This document shows, piece after piece, positions 24,160-31,273 of a stretch of 64,000 bases of DNA. The stretch is taken from assembly GCF_000212695.1 (NCBI RefSeq), contig NC_015514.1, positions 868,001-932,000 of the forward strand. The letters run 5' to 3'. Within the stretch, counting starts at the first letter, position 1; each line of letters starts with the position of its first letter. Origin of the DNA: Cellulomonas fimi ATCC 484 (GTDB taxonomy: Bacteria > Actinomycetota > Actinomycetes > Actinomycetales > Cellulomonadaceae). The notes under the pieces are model-generated. The model ran no database searches. It was not told where the DNA came from and saw nothing but the letters and a program-made list of their open reading frames with translations. Made by a program: the position numbers and the translations under genes.

Positions 24160-24326
24160 GTGCAGCAGGCTAGGCAGGTCGTCCGGCTGCCACCCGTCGA
24201 GCCCCGCCCCGCGGTCCCGGGCGTGCGCCGGGCCGTCCTGGCCGCGGCCCCGGGATGCGTCGCCGACGAGGCGCCCAGGGACCGCGGCCTCACCCGCTCG
24301 GGCGGTCGCGGGCGCGCTCGATGCGT

Positions 24327-24342
24327 TCGTACACTTGTTCGA
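24327..24342 (+). promoter_or_regulatory. LexA (SOS) box overlapping -10 and start codon
   Basis: TCGTACACTTGTTCGA differs at one base from the actinobacterial LexA consensus TCGAACRNNYGTTCGA. The -10 hexamer TACACT (24330-24335) lies inside it, and its last base is the A of the ATG at 24342, 6 nt after the hexamer. LexA bound here would cover the polymerase melting region and the transcription start. Confidence 0.75.
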
Positions 24343-24623
24343 TGGTGCGGGAGGTCGACTGGTCGAAGTGGCAGCGGACGCCACGGGGGTGGATCCGTGT
24401 GCCGCCGGCCGGGTGTCCCGCCGGGCACCGCTGGACGACGAGCGGCCCCGGGCGGCCGTCGGAGCGGTTCGTCACGTGCGGCTGCACGGTCGACCGGCAC
24501 CACACGCTGTGGGTCTGCCCCGCGTGCGGGATGCACTGCGCGGAAGGCTGTCGTGACGTCGCGATGTGGGCGGGGACGACCGTGTCCGTGGGCGTCACGG
24601 TGGACCGCCGGGGCTGCGTCTGA
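24342..24623 (+). CDS. Cys-rich small protein, predicted SOS-regulated
   Basis: A protein of 93 residues rich in Trp and Cys: GCPAGHRW (Cys25, His29), TCGC (Cys46, Cys48), CPACG (Cys59, Cys62), then Cys66 and Cys70. The CPxGHxW and CPxCG patterns resemble zinc ribbons that often accompany nucleic-acid-binding or nuclease proteins, but the family was not recognised. The ATG follows TACACT by 6 nt with no ribosome site, so the mRNA is probably leaderless, and a LexA box overlaps the start. That suggests a DNA-damage role. It stands alone, divergent from the phosphatase gene. Confidence 0.6.
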   Translation: MVREVDWSKWQRTPRGWIRVPPAGCPAGHRWTTSGPGRPSERFVTCGCTVDRHHTLWVCPACGMHCAEGCRDVAMWAGTTVSVGVTVDRRGCV

Positions 24624-24632
24624 GTGTCCGCA

Positions 24633-24672
24633 GACGCGTCCCGCCGACGCGTCCCGCCGACGCGTCCCCGCC
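24633..24672. repeat. Three 13-bp tandem repeats GACGCGTCCCGCC
   Basis: Copies start at 24633, 24646 and 24659 (the last with one extra C). Each contains the self-complementary octamer GACGCGTC. They lie between the Cys-rich gene and the M15 peptidase promoter. The same octamer forms a larger array at 58287-58375. Confidence 0.8.
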
Positions 24673-24716
24673 GAGCCGCGCTCGCCCGGCCCGCCCCGTC
24701 CGCCGATACTGGCCGG

Positions 24717-25481
24717 GTGCGTCCGCGTCCGCGGCTCCTGGTGCTCGCGCTGCTGCCCGTCGTGGCCGCAGGGTGCGCGCCGGCGCCTGCGCCCGCGCCG
24801 CCGACGGTGACGGTCGCGCACGCCCCCGCGGCCAAGGCGGCCGCGCCGAGCCCCGTCGCGCCGCCCCCCACGCCGACGCCGACCCCCACGCCGACCCCCA
24901 CGCCGGCCGGACCCGTGTTCGTGGGCACGGTCGACGCGCTCTCGCCCGAGGTCGTCACGCGCATGGCGGCCTCGTGGCGCCCCGGCTGCCCCGTGCCGCT
25001 CGAGGACCTGCGGTACGTCACGGTCACGCACCACGGGTTCGACGGCGAGGTCGTGCAGGGCGAGCTCGTGGTCCACGCGGACGTCGCCGACGGGATCGTC
25101 GGCGTGTTCCGGACGCTGTTCGAGGTCGGGTACCCGATCCGCTCCATGCGGCTCGTGGACGACTTCGGGGCGGACGACGACGCGTCCATGGCCGCCGACA
25201 ACACCTCGGCGTTCAACTGCCGGGCGATCACCGGCGGCACCGGCTGGTCGGAGCACGCGTACGGCCGCGCGATCGACGTCAACCCGGTCGAGAACCCCTA
25301 CGTGCGGGGACGGCACGTCGCGCCGTCGGCGGGGCGGGAGTTCGCGGAGCGGACCGCGCGGCCCGGTGTGATCCTTGCGGGCGACGCCGTCGTGCAGGCG
25401 TTCGCCGCCGCGGGGTGGCGGTGGGGCGGCGACTGGTCGTCACCGGTCGACTACCAGCACTTCTCGGTCACGGGTCGCTGA
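24717..25481 (+). CDS. M15-family D-Ala-D-Ala carboxypeptidase-like lipoprotein
   Basis: A protein of 254 residues. GTG 24717 lies 6 nt after GATACT (24705-24710), so a leaderless start is likely, and the signal peptide then begins at once, ending in lipobox VAAGC (Cys20). A Pro/Thr/Ala linker with a run of TP pairs leads to an M15 (VanY/Csd-type) zinc peptidase domain: NTSAFNCRAITGG, SEHAYGRAIDVNP (His and Asp zinc ligands) and DYQHFS (third ligand). It is likely lipid-anchored outside the membrane and trims peptidoglycan stem peptides. Its end overlaps the convergent DUF385 gene by 14 nt. Confidence 0.88.
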   Translation: MRPRPRLLVLALLPVVAAGCAPAPAPAPPTVTVAHAPAAKAAAPSPVAPPPTPTPTPTPTPTPAGPVFVGTVDALSPEVVTRMAASWRPGCPVPLEDLRYVTVTHHGFDGEVVQGELVVHADVADGIVGVFRTLFEVGYPIRSMRLVDDFGADDDASMAADNTSAFNCRAITGGTGWSEHAYGRAIDVNPVENPYVRGRHVAPSAGREFAERTARPGVILAGDAVVQAFAAAGWRWGGDWSSPVDYQHFSVTGR

Positions 25482-25893
25482 CGCGGGGCGGGTCCGGGTC
25501 CTGGTCGGCGGTCCCGACGACCGCGAGCTCGACGAACTCGTCCACGTGCAGCGCCCGCAGGGCGAGGCGCACGACGCGGGGCACCAGGCGGGCGCCCGCG
25601 TCGCCGCGCAGCCGCACCGGGTCGTCGAGCACGAGCACCCGTCCGCGCTGCACGAGCCGGGCGCCGCCGGCGGCGTCCACGTTGCTCAGCCACTGCACGT
25701 GCGGCCCGTAGGTGAGCGCGACGACCACGCCGCGGCGCGTGCGGAACGCCATGACGGGCGTGCGGTACCGCCGGCCGGACGTGCGGCCGACGTGGTGCAG
25801 CGTCGCGAGCGGTGGCACCCGGTCCGAGACCGCCCCGAGCACGGGGTTGGTGACACGCCGGTTCACGCGGGTGACCCACATCGGGATGGGCAT
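25468..25893 (-). CDS. Deazaflavin (F420)-dependent nitroreductase-like protein (DUF385)
   Basis: A protein of 141 residues from ATG 25893, 7 nt after TACGGT on its strand. Sequence features of the split beta-barrel DUF385/nitroreductase family: LATLHHVGRTSGRRYRTPVMAF, VVALTYGPHVQWLSNVDAAGG and VQRGRVLVLDDPVRL. Relatives such as Ddn of M. tuberculosis bind F420 and reduce quinones or nitro compounds. Substrate not known. Confidence 0.82.
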   Translation of the reverse strand: MPIPMWVTRVNRRVTNPVLGAVSDRVPPLATLHHVGRTSGRRYRTPVMAFRTRRGVVVALTYGPHVQWLSNVDAAGGARLVQRGRVLVLDDPVRLRGDAGARLVPRVVRLALRALHVDEFVELAVVGTADQDPDPPRVSDP

Positions 25894-26141
25894 GCAGTCG
25901 ACCGTACCGAGGGACGCGGGAGGCGGCGCGCGGGGCGGCGGCGGCCGGGTGGCCGGTCGGCGAGGGCGCACCGTAGGCAGGGCGCGGCGCGTGCGCGACC
26001 CGGCGGCCCGGCGTGTCGCGACCGGTCTCGCTGGGCGGGACCCGAGTTGCCTCGCGGTGCCGGCGGTGCCCACGGTGGAGGTGTCCGCAACGCGCTGCCC
26101 CGGTCCGCCGGGGTGGCGTCCCGGCCAGGAGAGGAGCACCC

Positions 26142-26417
26142 GTGCTCACCATGACCGAGAACGCCCGCACCGCCGTCCGGACCCTCACCGAGCGGGCCGG
26201 CCTGCCCGACGAGACCGGTGGTCTGCGGATCGCCGAGCAGGAGGCGGGCGGCTTCGAGCTCGCGCTCGTCGCCGCACCCGTGCCCGGGGACGACGTGGTG
26301 GCCGAGTCCGGCGCCCGCGTCTACGTCGACCCGCTCACGTCGCAGACGCTGTCCGACCAGCGCCTCGACGTCGAGCCGACCGGCGCAGGGTCGAGCTTCA
26401 CCCTCACCCCGCAGTGA
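26142..26417 (+). CDS. HesB/IscA-like fold protein lacking cysteines
   Basis: A protein of 91 residues, GTG 26142 preceded by AGGAGAGGAG. The pattern LTMTENARTAVRTLTERAGLP ... GLRIAEQEAGGFELAL ... VAESGARVYVDPLTSQTLSD is that of the iron-sulfur biosynthesis (HesB/IscA) fold. The three Cys that bind iron or the cluster in IscA are all missing: the protein contains no Cys at all. It therefore cannot be a classical Fe-S carrier. Such variants are common in actinobacteria and uncharacterised. Confidence 0.75.
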   Translation: MLTMTENARTAVRTLTERAGLPDETGGLRIAEQEAGGFELALVAAPVPGDDVVAESGARVYVDPLTSQTLSDQRLDVEPTGAGSSFTLTPQ

Positions 26418-26542
26418 CCGCCCGGGCCGCTGGTCGGCCCGGAGCCAGGACCCGGTCCCGTCGCGCCCGCCGCCCCCCGCGGGCGCGGCGGGGCCGGCCG
26501 GGTCGCCGGTCGACGGGCACGACGTCGGCCGGCCACTGACGG

Positions 26543-26581
26543 CGTCGGCGGGCGGGAGGCGTCACTCCCGTCCCGCCGACG
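26543..26581. terminator. Bidirectional terminator hairpin
   Basis: CGTCGGCGGGCGGGAG (26543-26558) pairs with CTCCCGTCCCGCCGACG (26565-26581) with one bulged base and a 6-nt loop. It lies between the convergent HesB-like and TetR genes and can serve both. Confidence 0.7.
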
Positions 26582-26602
26582 TGCGTGCGCGGCGACGCGC
26601 GC

Positions 26603-27178
26603 TCAGTGCGGGGCTGCCTGCGGCGCGGCGAGGGCCTTGCCGACCGTGAGCAGGAGCTGACCGACGACGTCGTGCGGCGGTGTCGTCGCGGCCCGCAGCT
26701 CGCTCCACGCGAGGTAGAGCGCCGCCCACACGGTGCCCTGCACCCAGCCCGGGGTGAGGCGCGGGTCGAGCGAGCCGTCGGCCAGCCCGCGCGCGCACGC
26801 CCCGTCGAGCGCGGTGGTGAAGCCGTCGGCGGGCTCGCACGAGTCGAGCGGGACGACGTCCGTGAACAGCAGCGTGAGCAGGTCGCCCAGCTGCAGGCAC
26901 TCCTGGCAGGCGCGCAGGATCGCGTCGAGCCCCGGACCCTCGTGGAGACGGGCGCGGGCGGCGACCTCGGTGAGGCGGGTGCCGGCCTCGTCGGCGACCG
27001 CGGCGAGCAGGTCGCCGCGCTCCGGGAAGTAGCGGTGCAGCGTGGTGCGTCCGACGTCGGCGGCGTCGGCGATCTGGGCGAGGCTCGCGCCCGTGTCGCG
27101 CGCGAGGGTGCGGACCGCGGCGTCGAGGATCGCGCGCCGCGTGCGGCCGCGCGTGCCGCCGACGAGGTCCGTGCTCAC
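26603..27178 (-). CDS. TetR-family repressor of the adjacent ABC exporter
   Basis: A protein of 191 residues from GTG 27178. N-terminal helix-turn-helix: TRRAILDAAVRTLARD, ASLAQIADAADVGRTTLHRYF, typical of TetR. The C-terminal ligand domain is all helical (LQLGDLLTLLFTDVVPLDS). It is divergent to an ABC exporter. The perfect palindrome TGGAACACCGGTGTTCCA (27228-27245) is its likely operator, with a further GTGTTCC half-site at about 27196-27202 near its own start, giving autoregulation (inference). Confidence 0.87.
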   Translation of the reverse strand: MSTDLVGGTRGRTRRAILDAAVRTLARDTGASLAQIADAADVGRTTLHRYFPERGDLLAAVADEAGTRLTEVAARARLHEGPGLDAILRACQECLQLGDLLTLLFTDVVPLDSCEPADGFTTALDGACARGLADGSLDPRLTPGWVQGTVWAALYLAWSELRAATTPPHDVVGQLLLTVGKALAAPQAAPH

Positions 27179-27217
27179 GGCGCGACAGTACCACCGTGTT
27201 CCGGTGCGGAATGATGG

Positions 27218-27253
27218 TTGACCGATGTGGAACACCGGTGTTCCACTGGTGCC
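27218..27253 (+). promoter_or_regulatory. ABC exporter promoter with TetR operator in the spacer
   Basis: A -35 TTGACC (27218-27223), 18 bp, and -10 TCCACT (27242-27247), then 6 nt to ATG 27254. The 18-bp perfect palindrome TGGAACACCGGTGTTCCA (27228-27245) fills the spacer and touches the -10, an ideal repressor position. Confidence 0.68.
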
Positions 27254-29146
27254 ATGCCGCCGACGACCGCCACCGACGACCCGACCGCCCCGAGCGACCC
27301 GCCCGCACCCGCGGCCGGACCCGCCGCCGACGACCCCGCGCAGGCCCTCCCGCGCGGCGAGCGGCTGCGCATCCTCGTGTCCTTCGCGCGTCCGTACAGC
27401 CGGACCCTGCTCCTCGGCCTCGTGCTGGGCCTGGCCGCCACCGCGATGGGCCTCGCGACCCCGATGGTGACCAAGTGGGTCCTCGACTCGCTCACCGGCT
27501 CGCAGGACATCGCGGCACCCGTCGCGGTGCTCGTCGGGCTGCTGCTCGTCGGGTCCGTCGTGGGGCTCGCGCAGTGGATCCTCATGGGCACCGTCGCGGA
27601 GCGGATCGTCTACGACGCGCGCCGCTCGCTCGTCGAGCACTTCCTGCGCGCGACCGTCCCCGCGGTCACGCGCCGCCCCGTCGGCGAGCTCGTGACGCGC
27701 ACGACGTCCGACACCGTGCTGCTGCGGGAGGCCGCGTCGTCGAGCCTCGTCAGCCTCGTCAACGGCGTGGTCTCGCTCGTCGGCACGCTCGTGCTCATGG
27801 CCGTGCTCGACCTCGTGCTGCTGAGCACGACCATCGCGTCGATCGTCGTGGTGGGCGCGGTCATGGCCGTGCTGCTGCCGGGGATCGGGACCGCGCAGCA
27901 GGCGTCGCAGGAGTCGATGGGGCGCCTCGGCGGCACCCTGGAGGGCACCCTGCGCGCGGTCCGCACCGTGAAGTCGAGCCGCGCCGAGGGGCGCCAGGGC
28001 GAGCGCATCCTCGCCGACGCCCGAGGGGCGCGCGACCACGCGATCCGCGCGGTCCGGACCACGGCCGTGGCGTGGACGGTCTCGTGGGGCGGCATCCAGC
28101 TCGCGATCGTCGTCATCCTCGGCCTCGGCGCGTGGCGCGTCGCGGATGGGCTGCTCGCGGTGTCGAGCCTCGTCGCCTTCCTCCTGTACGCGTTCAACAT
28201 CGTCGGCCCCATCACCGAGCTGACCCAGAGCTTCACGCAGCTCCAGTCGGGCATCGCCGCGGCCGCGCGCATCCGCGAGGTCACGCAGATGGAGACCGAG
28301 GACGGCCCCGTCCCCGCCGCGCGGGTGGGGGCAGCGGCCGTCGACGGCGTGCGCGCCCGCGTCGCGCTCCCGGCCGGGGCGCCCCCGGACGACGTGCCCG
28401 TCGTCGAGCTGCGGCACGTCACCGCCGCCTACGGCCCCGACGCGCCGCCCGCGGTCCGGGACGTGTCGTTCGCCGTGCCCCGGCACGGGCACACGGCCCT
28501 GGTCGGACCGTCGGGGGCGGGCAAGACCACGGTGTTCTCGCTGCTGCTGCGCTTCCTCGAGCCGCAGGACGGCACGCTCCTGCTCGACGGCGTGCCGTTC
28601 GCCGAGGTCGGGCACGACGCGCTGCGCGCGCGGTTCGCCTACGTCGAGCAGGAGACACCGATCGTGCCCGGCACCATCCGCGAGAACCTGCTGTTCAGCG
28701 CCCCGGAGGCGACGGACGAGGAGGTCGGGCAGGTGCTGCGGGCGGTGCGGCTCGACGGCGCGTTCGACGGACTGCCCGAGGGGCTCGACACGTCCCTGTC
28801 GTCCACGTCGGTCTCGGGTGGGCAGCGGCAGCGGATCGCGCTGGCCCGCGCGCTGCTGCGGCGCCCGGACGTGCTGCTGCTCGACGAGGCGACCGCGCAG
28901 GTCGACGGCCTGACGGAGGCGGCGGTCCACGACTGCATCCGGGCCGCCGCGCGCACGGGCGCGGTCGTGACGGTCGCGCACCGCCTGTCCACGGTGGTGG
29001 ACGCCGACACGATCCTCGTCATGGAGGAGGGCCGGGTCCGCGCGAGCGGCACCCACGAGGAGCTCCTGGCGCAGGACCCCCTCTACCGCGACCTGGTCGA
29101 GGCCCTGCGCATCGGCGTCGAGCTCCCGTCCCGCACCGCGTCCTGA
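27254..29146 (+). CDS. ABC exporter, fused membrane and ATPase domains
   Basis: A protein of 630 residues. ATG 27254 is 6 nt after TCCACT. A longer form from TTG 27218 would read through the operator and is less likely. Six membrane helices (about 50-320; LLLGLVLGLAATAMGLATPMV first) form a type-IV exporter half, followed by the ATPase: Walker A GPSGAGKTTVF (about 418-428), Q-loop VEQETPIV, signature VSGGQRQRIALARALL, Walker B VLLLDEAT and H-loop VAHRLST. It resembles lipid/drug exporters of the MsbA/LmrA type and works as a dimer. Control by the divergent TetR protein suggests drug or metabolite efflux. Confidence 0.9.
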   Translation: MPPTTATDDPTAPSDPPAPAAGPAADDPAQALPRGERLRILVSFARPYSRTLLLGLVLGLAATAMGLATPMVTKWVLDSLTGSQDIAAPVAVLVGLLLVGSVVGLAQWILMGTVAERIVYDARRSLVEHFLRATVPAVTRRPVGELVTRTTSDTVLLREAASSSLVSLVNGVVSLVGTLVLMAVLDLVLLSTTIASIVVVGAVMAVLLPGIGTAQQASQESMGRLGGTLEGTLRAVRTVKSSRAEGRQGERILADARGARDHAIRAVRTTAVAWTVSWGGIQLAIVVILGLGAWRVADGLLAVSSLVAFLLYAFNIVGPITELTQSFTQLQSGIAAAARIREVTQMETEDGPVPAARVGAAAVDGVRARVALPAGAPPDDVPVVELRHVTAAYGPDAPPAVRDVSFAVPRHGHTALVGPSGAGKTTVFSLLLRFLEPQDGTLLLDGVPFAEVGHDALRARFAYVEQETPIVPGTIRENLLFSAPEATDEEVGQVLRAVRLDGAFDGLPEGLDTSLSSTSVSGGQRQRIALARALLRRPDVLLLDEATAQVDGLTEAAVHDCIRAAARTGAVVTVAHRLSTVVDADTILVMEEGRVRASGTHEELLAQDPLYRDLVEALRIGVELPSRTAS

Positions 29147-29152
29147 CGCACG

Positions 29153-29186
29153 GACGCCGAGACGGCGGGGTCGCCGTCTCGGCGTC
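29153..29186. terminator. Bidirectional terminator hairpin
   Basis: A perfect 14-bp stem, GACGCCGAGACGGC (29153-29166) and GCCGTCTCGGCGTC (29173-29186), has loop GGGGTC and lies between the convergent exporter and FMN reductase genes. Confidence 0.75.
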
Positions 29187-29203
29187 GTCAGGGGCGGGCG
29201 GGG

Positions 29204-29821
29204 TCAGCCGCCCAGGAGGTCCTCGAAGGAGGGGACCGCGTCGTACAGGCCCGCGGGGGCCGACGGCTCGCGGTCGGCGACCTCCTCCGCGAGCTGGCGG
29301 CCGGCCCGGCGGATGCGGTCCGGCAGCGGGTTGACGCGGTCGCTGCCCGCGTCGGCCCAGTCGTCGGTCGCCGCGTAGACCGCGGTCGGCACGACGTCCG
29401 CCCGCAGGTAGGCGAACAGGGGCCGCAGCGCGTACTCGAGCGCGAGCGAGTGCCGTGCGGTGCCGCCCGTCGCGCCGAGCAGCACGGGCCGCCCGACGAG
29501 CAGGTCCTTGTCGAGCACGTCGACGAAGGACTTGAAGAGGCCGGAGTACGACGCCGAGAACACCGGCGAGACGGCGATCAGGCCGTCGGCCCGTGCGACC
29601 GTGTCGAGCGCGGCGCGCAGCGGCCCGGACGCGAACCCGGTGAGCGTCATGTTGACGACCTCGTGCGCGAGGTCGCGCAGCTCGAGCGTCTCGACGTGCG
29701 CGGTGATGCCGCGCTGGGCCAGCTCGGCGACGGTGGCGTCGGCGAGCCGGTCGGCCAGCAGGCGGGTGGACGAGGGCTGGGACAGCCCGGCCGAGACGAC
29801 GACGATCGAGCGGTCGCTCAT
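29204..29821 (-). CDS. FMN reductase, CE1759-type partner of the LLM oxidoreductase
   Basis: A protein of 205 residues with a flavodoxin-like fold of NADPH-dependent FMN reductases: VVSAGLSQPSSTRLLADRL at the N-terminus, DGLIAVSPVFSASYSGLFKSF (FMN-binding loop), LLGATGGTARHSLALEYALRPLF. It matches the two-gene LLM-duo families (CE1758/CE1759, TIGR04036/TIGR04037) in which this enzyme feeds reduced FMN to the luciferase-like monooxygenase encoded just upstream on the same strand. Confidence 0.9.
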   Translation of the reverse strand: MSDRSIVVVSAGLSQPSSTRLLADRLADATVAELAQRGITAHVETLELRDLAHEVVNMTLTGFASGPLRAALDTVARADGLIAVSPVFSASYSGLFKSFVDVLDKDLLVGRPVLLGATGGTARHSLALEYALRPLFAYLRADVVPTAVYAATDDWADAGSDRVNPLPDRIRRAGRQLAEEVADREPSAPAGLYDAVPSFEDLLGG

Positions 29822-29888
29822 CGTGTCCTTCTTCCTGTGCTCGTGGTGCTGCGGGTGGTCCGGGTGCTTCGGGTCGGTGCCGTCGGGC

Positions 29889-31064
29889 TCAACGCGCGAC
29901 GGCGTCCGCTGCTTCCACGTCGTCCTCGGCGGTCCGGCCGGTCCAGCGGTCGGCGGCGGCGGGCGACGCTGTGGGGGACTGCCCGGCGGCGCGGGCGGCG
30001 GCGACGCGCTGCGCGTGCGACGGCGGGTCGGAGGGCACGTGCGCGGGGCGGACGGCCTCGGCCTCGCGGCGCAGCACGGGCACGATCTCCTCGGCGAGGA
30101 GGTCGATCTGCTCCAGGACGGTCTTGAGCGGCAGGCCGGCGTGGTCGACGAGGAACATCTGCCGCTGGTAGTGGCCGACCTGCTCGAAGAACTTCCCGTA
30201 CCGGTCGATGACCTGCTGCGGCGAGCCGACGGTCAGCGGGGTCTCGCGCGTGAACTCCTCCATCGACGGGCCGTGCCCGTAGACGGGGGCGACGTCGAAG
30301 TAGGGGCGGAACTCGTCCCACGCCTTCTGGGAGTCCTTGCGGACGAACACCTGGCCGCCGAGCCCGACGATCGCCTGGTCCGCCTGGCCGTGCCCGTGGT
30401 GCTCGAAGCGCTGGCGGTAGAAGTTCACCATCTGCGCCGTGTGCTCCATGGGCCAGAAGATCGCGTTGTGCAGGAACCCGTCGCCGTAGTACGCGGCCTG
30501 CTCGGCGATCTCGGGGGAGCGGATCGAGGCGTGCCACACGAACGGCGCGACGCCGTCGAGCGGGCGCGGGGTCGAGGTGAAGCCCTGCAGCGGGGTGCGG
30601 AACTTGCCGGACCAGTCGACGACGTCCTCGGTCCACAGGCGGCGCAGCAGCGCGTAGTTCTCGATCGCGAGCGGGATGCCCTGACGGATGTCCTGGCCGA
30701 ACCACGGGTAGACGGGCCCGGTGTTGCCGCGGCCGAGCATGAGGTCCATGCGGCCGTCGGAGATGACCTGGAGCATCGCGTACTCCTCGGCCAGCCGGAC
30801 GGGGTCGTTGGTGGTGATGAGGGTCGTCGCGGTGGACAGCAGGATGTTCTTCGTGCGGCCCGCGAGGTAGCCGAGCATCGTGGTGGGCGAGGACGGCACG
30901 AACGGCGGGTTGTGGTGCTCGCCGGTGGCGAAGACGTCGAGGCCCGCGGCGTCGGCGTGCTCGGCGATGGTGAGCATGTTCCGCACGCGCTCGGTGTCGT
31001 CCGGCGTGCGACCGGTGATCGGGTCCGTGGTGACGTCCCCGACGCTGAAGATCCCGAACTGCAT
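29889..31064 (-). CDS. Luciferase-like (LLM) flavin monooxygenase, CE1758-type
   Basis: A protein of 391 residues. ATG 31064, preceded by GAGAGGGG, is preferred over an upstream in-frame ATG at 31121 inside a palindromic promoter element. TIM-barrel LLM features: MQFGIFSVGDVTTDP, TGEHHNPPFVPSSP, LMLGRGNTGPVYPWFGQD, GGQVFVRKDSQKAWDEF. The enzyme uses reduced FMN (from the CE1759-type partner) and oxygen. The substrate is unknown. A C-terminal Ala-rich tail of ~60 residues is variable. Confidence 0.9.
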   Translation of the reverse strand: MQFGIFSVGDVTTDPITGRTPDDTERVRNMLTIAEHADAAGLDVFATGEHHNPPFVPSSPTTMLGYLAGRTKNILLSTATTLITTNDPVRLAEEYAMLQVISDGRMDLMLGRGNTGPVYPWFGQDIRQGIPLAIENYALLRRLWTEDVVDWSGKFRTPLQGFTSTPRPLDGVAPFVWHASIRSPEIAEQAAYYGDGFLHNAIFWPMEHTAQMVNFYRQRFEHHGHGQADQAIVGLGGQVFVRKDSQKAWDEFRPYFDVAPVYGHGPSMEEFTRETPLTVGSPQQVIDRYGKFFEQVGHYQRQMFLVDHAGLPLKTVLEQIDLLAEEIVPVLRREAEAVRPAHVPSDPPSHAQRVAAARAAGQSPTASPAAADRWTGRTAEDDVEAADAVAR

Positions 31065-31108
31065 GACGTGTGCCCCTCTCCTGCGGCTCCGGCCCCGGGC
31101 CGGAAGTT

Positions 31109-31122
31109 CATGCGTTTGCATG
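31109..31122. promoter_or_regulatory. Inverted repeat upstream of the LLM gene pair
   Basis: CATGC-GTTT-GCATG is a perfect 5-bp inverted repeat, 45 nt upstream of ATG 31064 and rich in A/T relative to its surroundings. It fits a regulator operator. The regulator is not identifiable. Confidence 0.5.
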
Positions 31123-31273
31123 TACTGACGCGCTCAACCTGCCACCCCCTCCACCTATTCCCGCACGGACGACGCCCCACGGCGCGCCGGACGGGGGACC
31201 CCGAAAGGCCGCTTCCGGGCCCCGCGGTTACGGTGAAGACGTTGCCAAGCCGGAGCTGGGAGGTCCGACGAGC

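Noticed and set aside
27218..27253. Upstream TTG start for the ABC exporter
   Set aside because: These codons coincide with the -35 region and the palindromic operator. ATG 27254 fits the promoter spacing.
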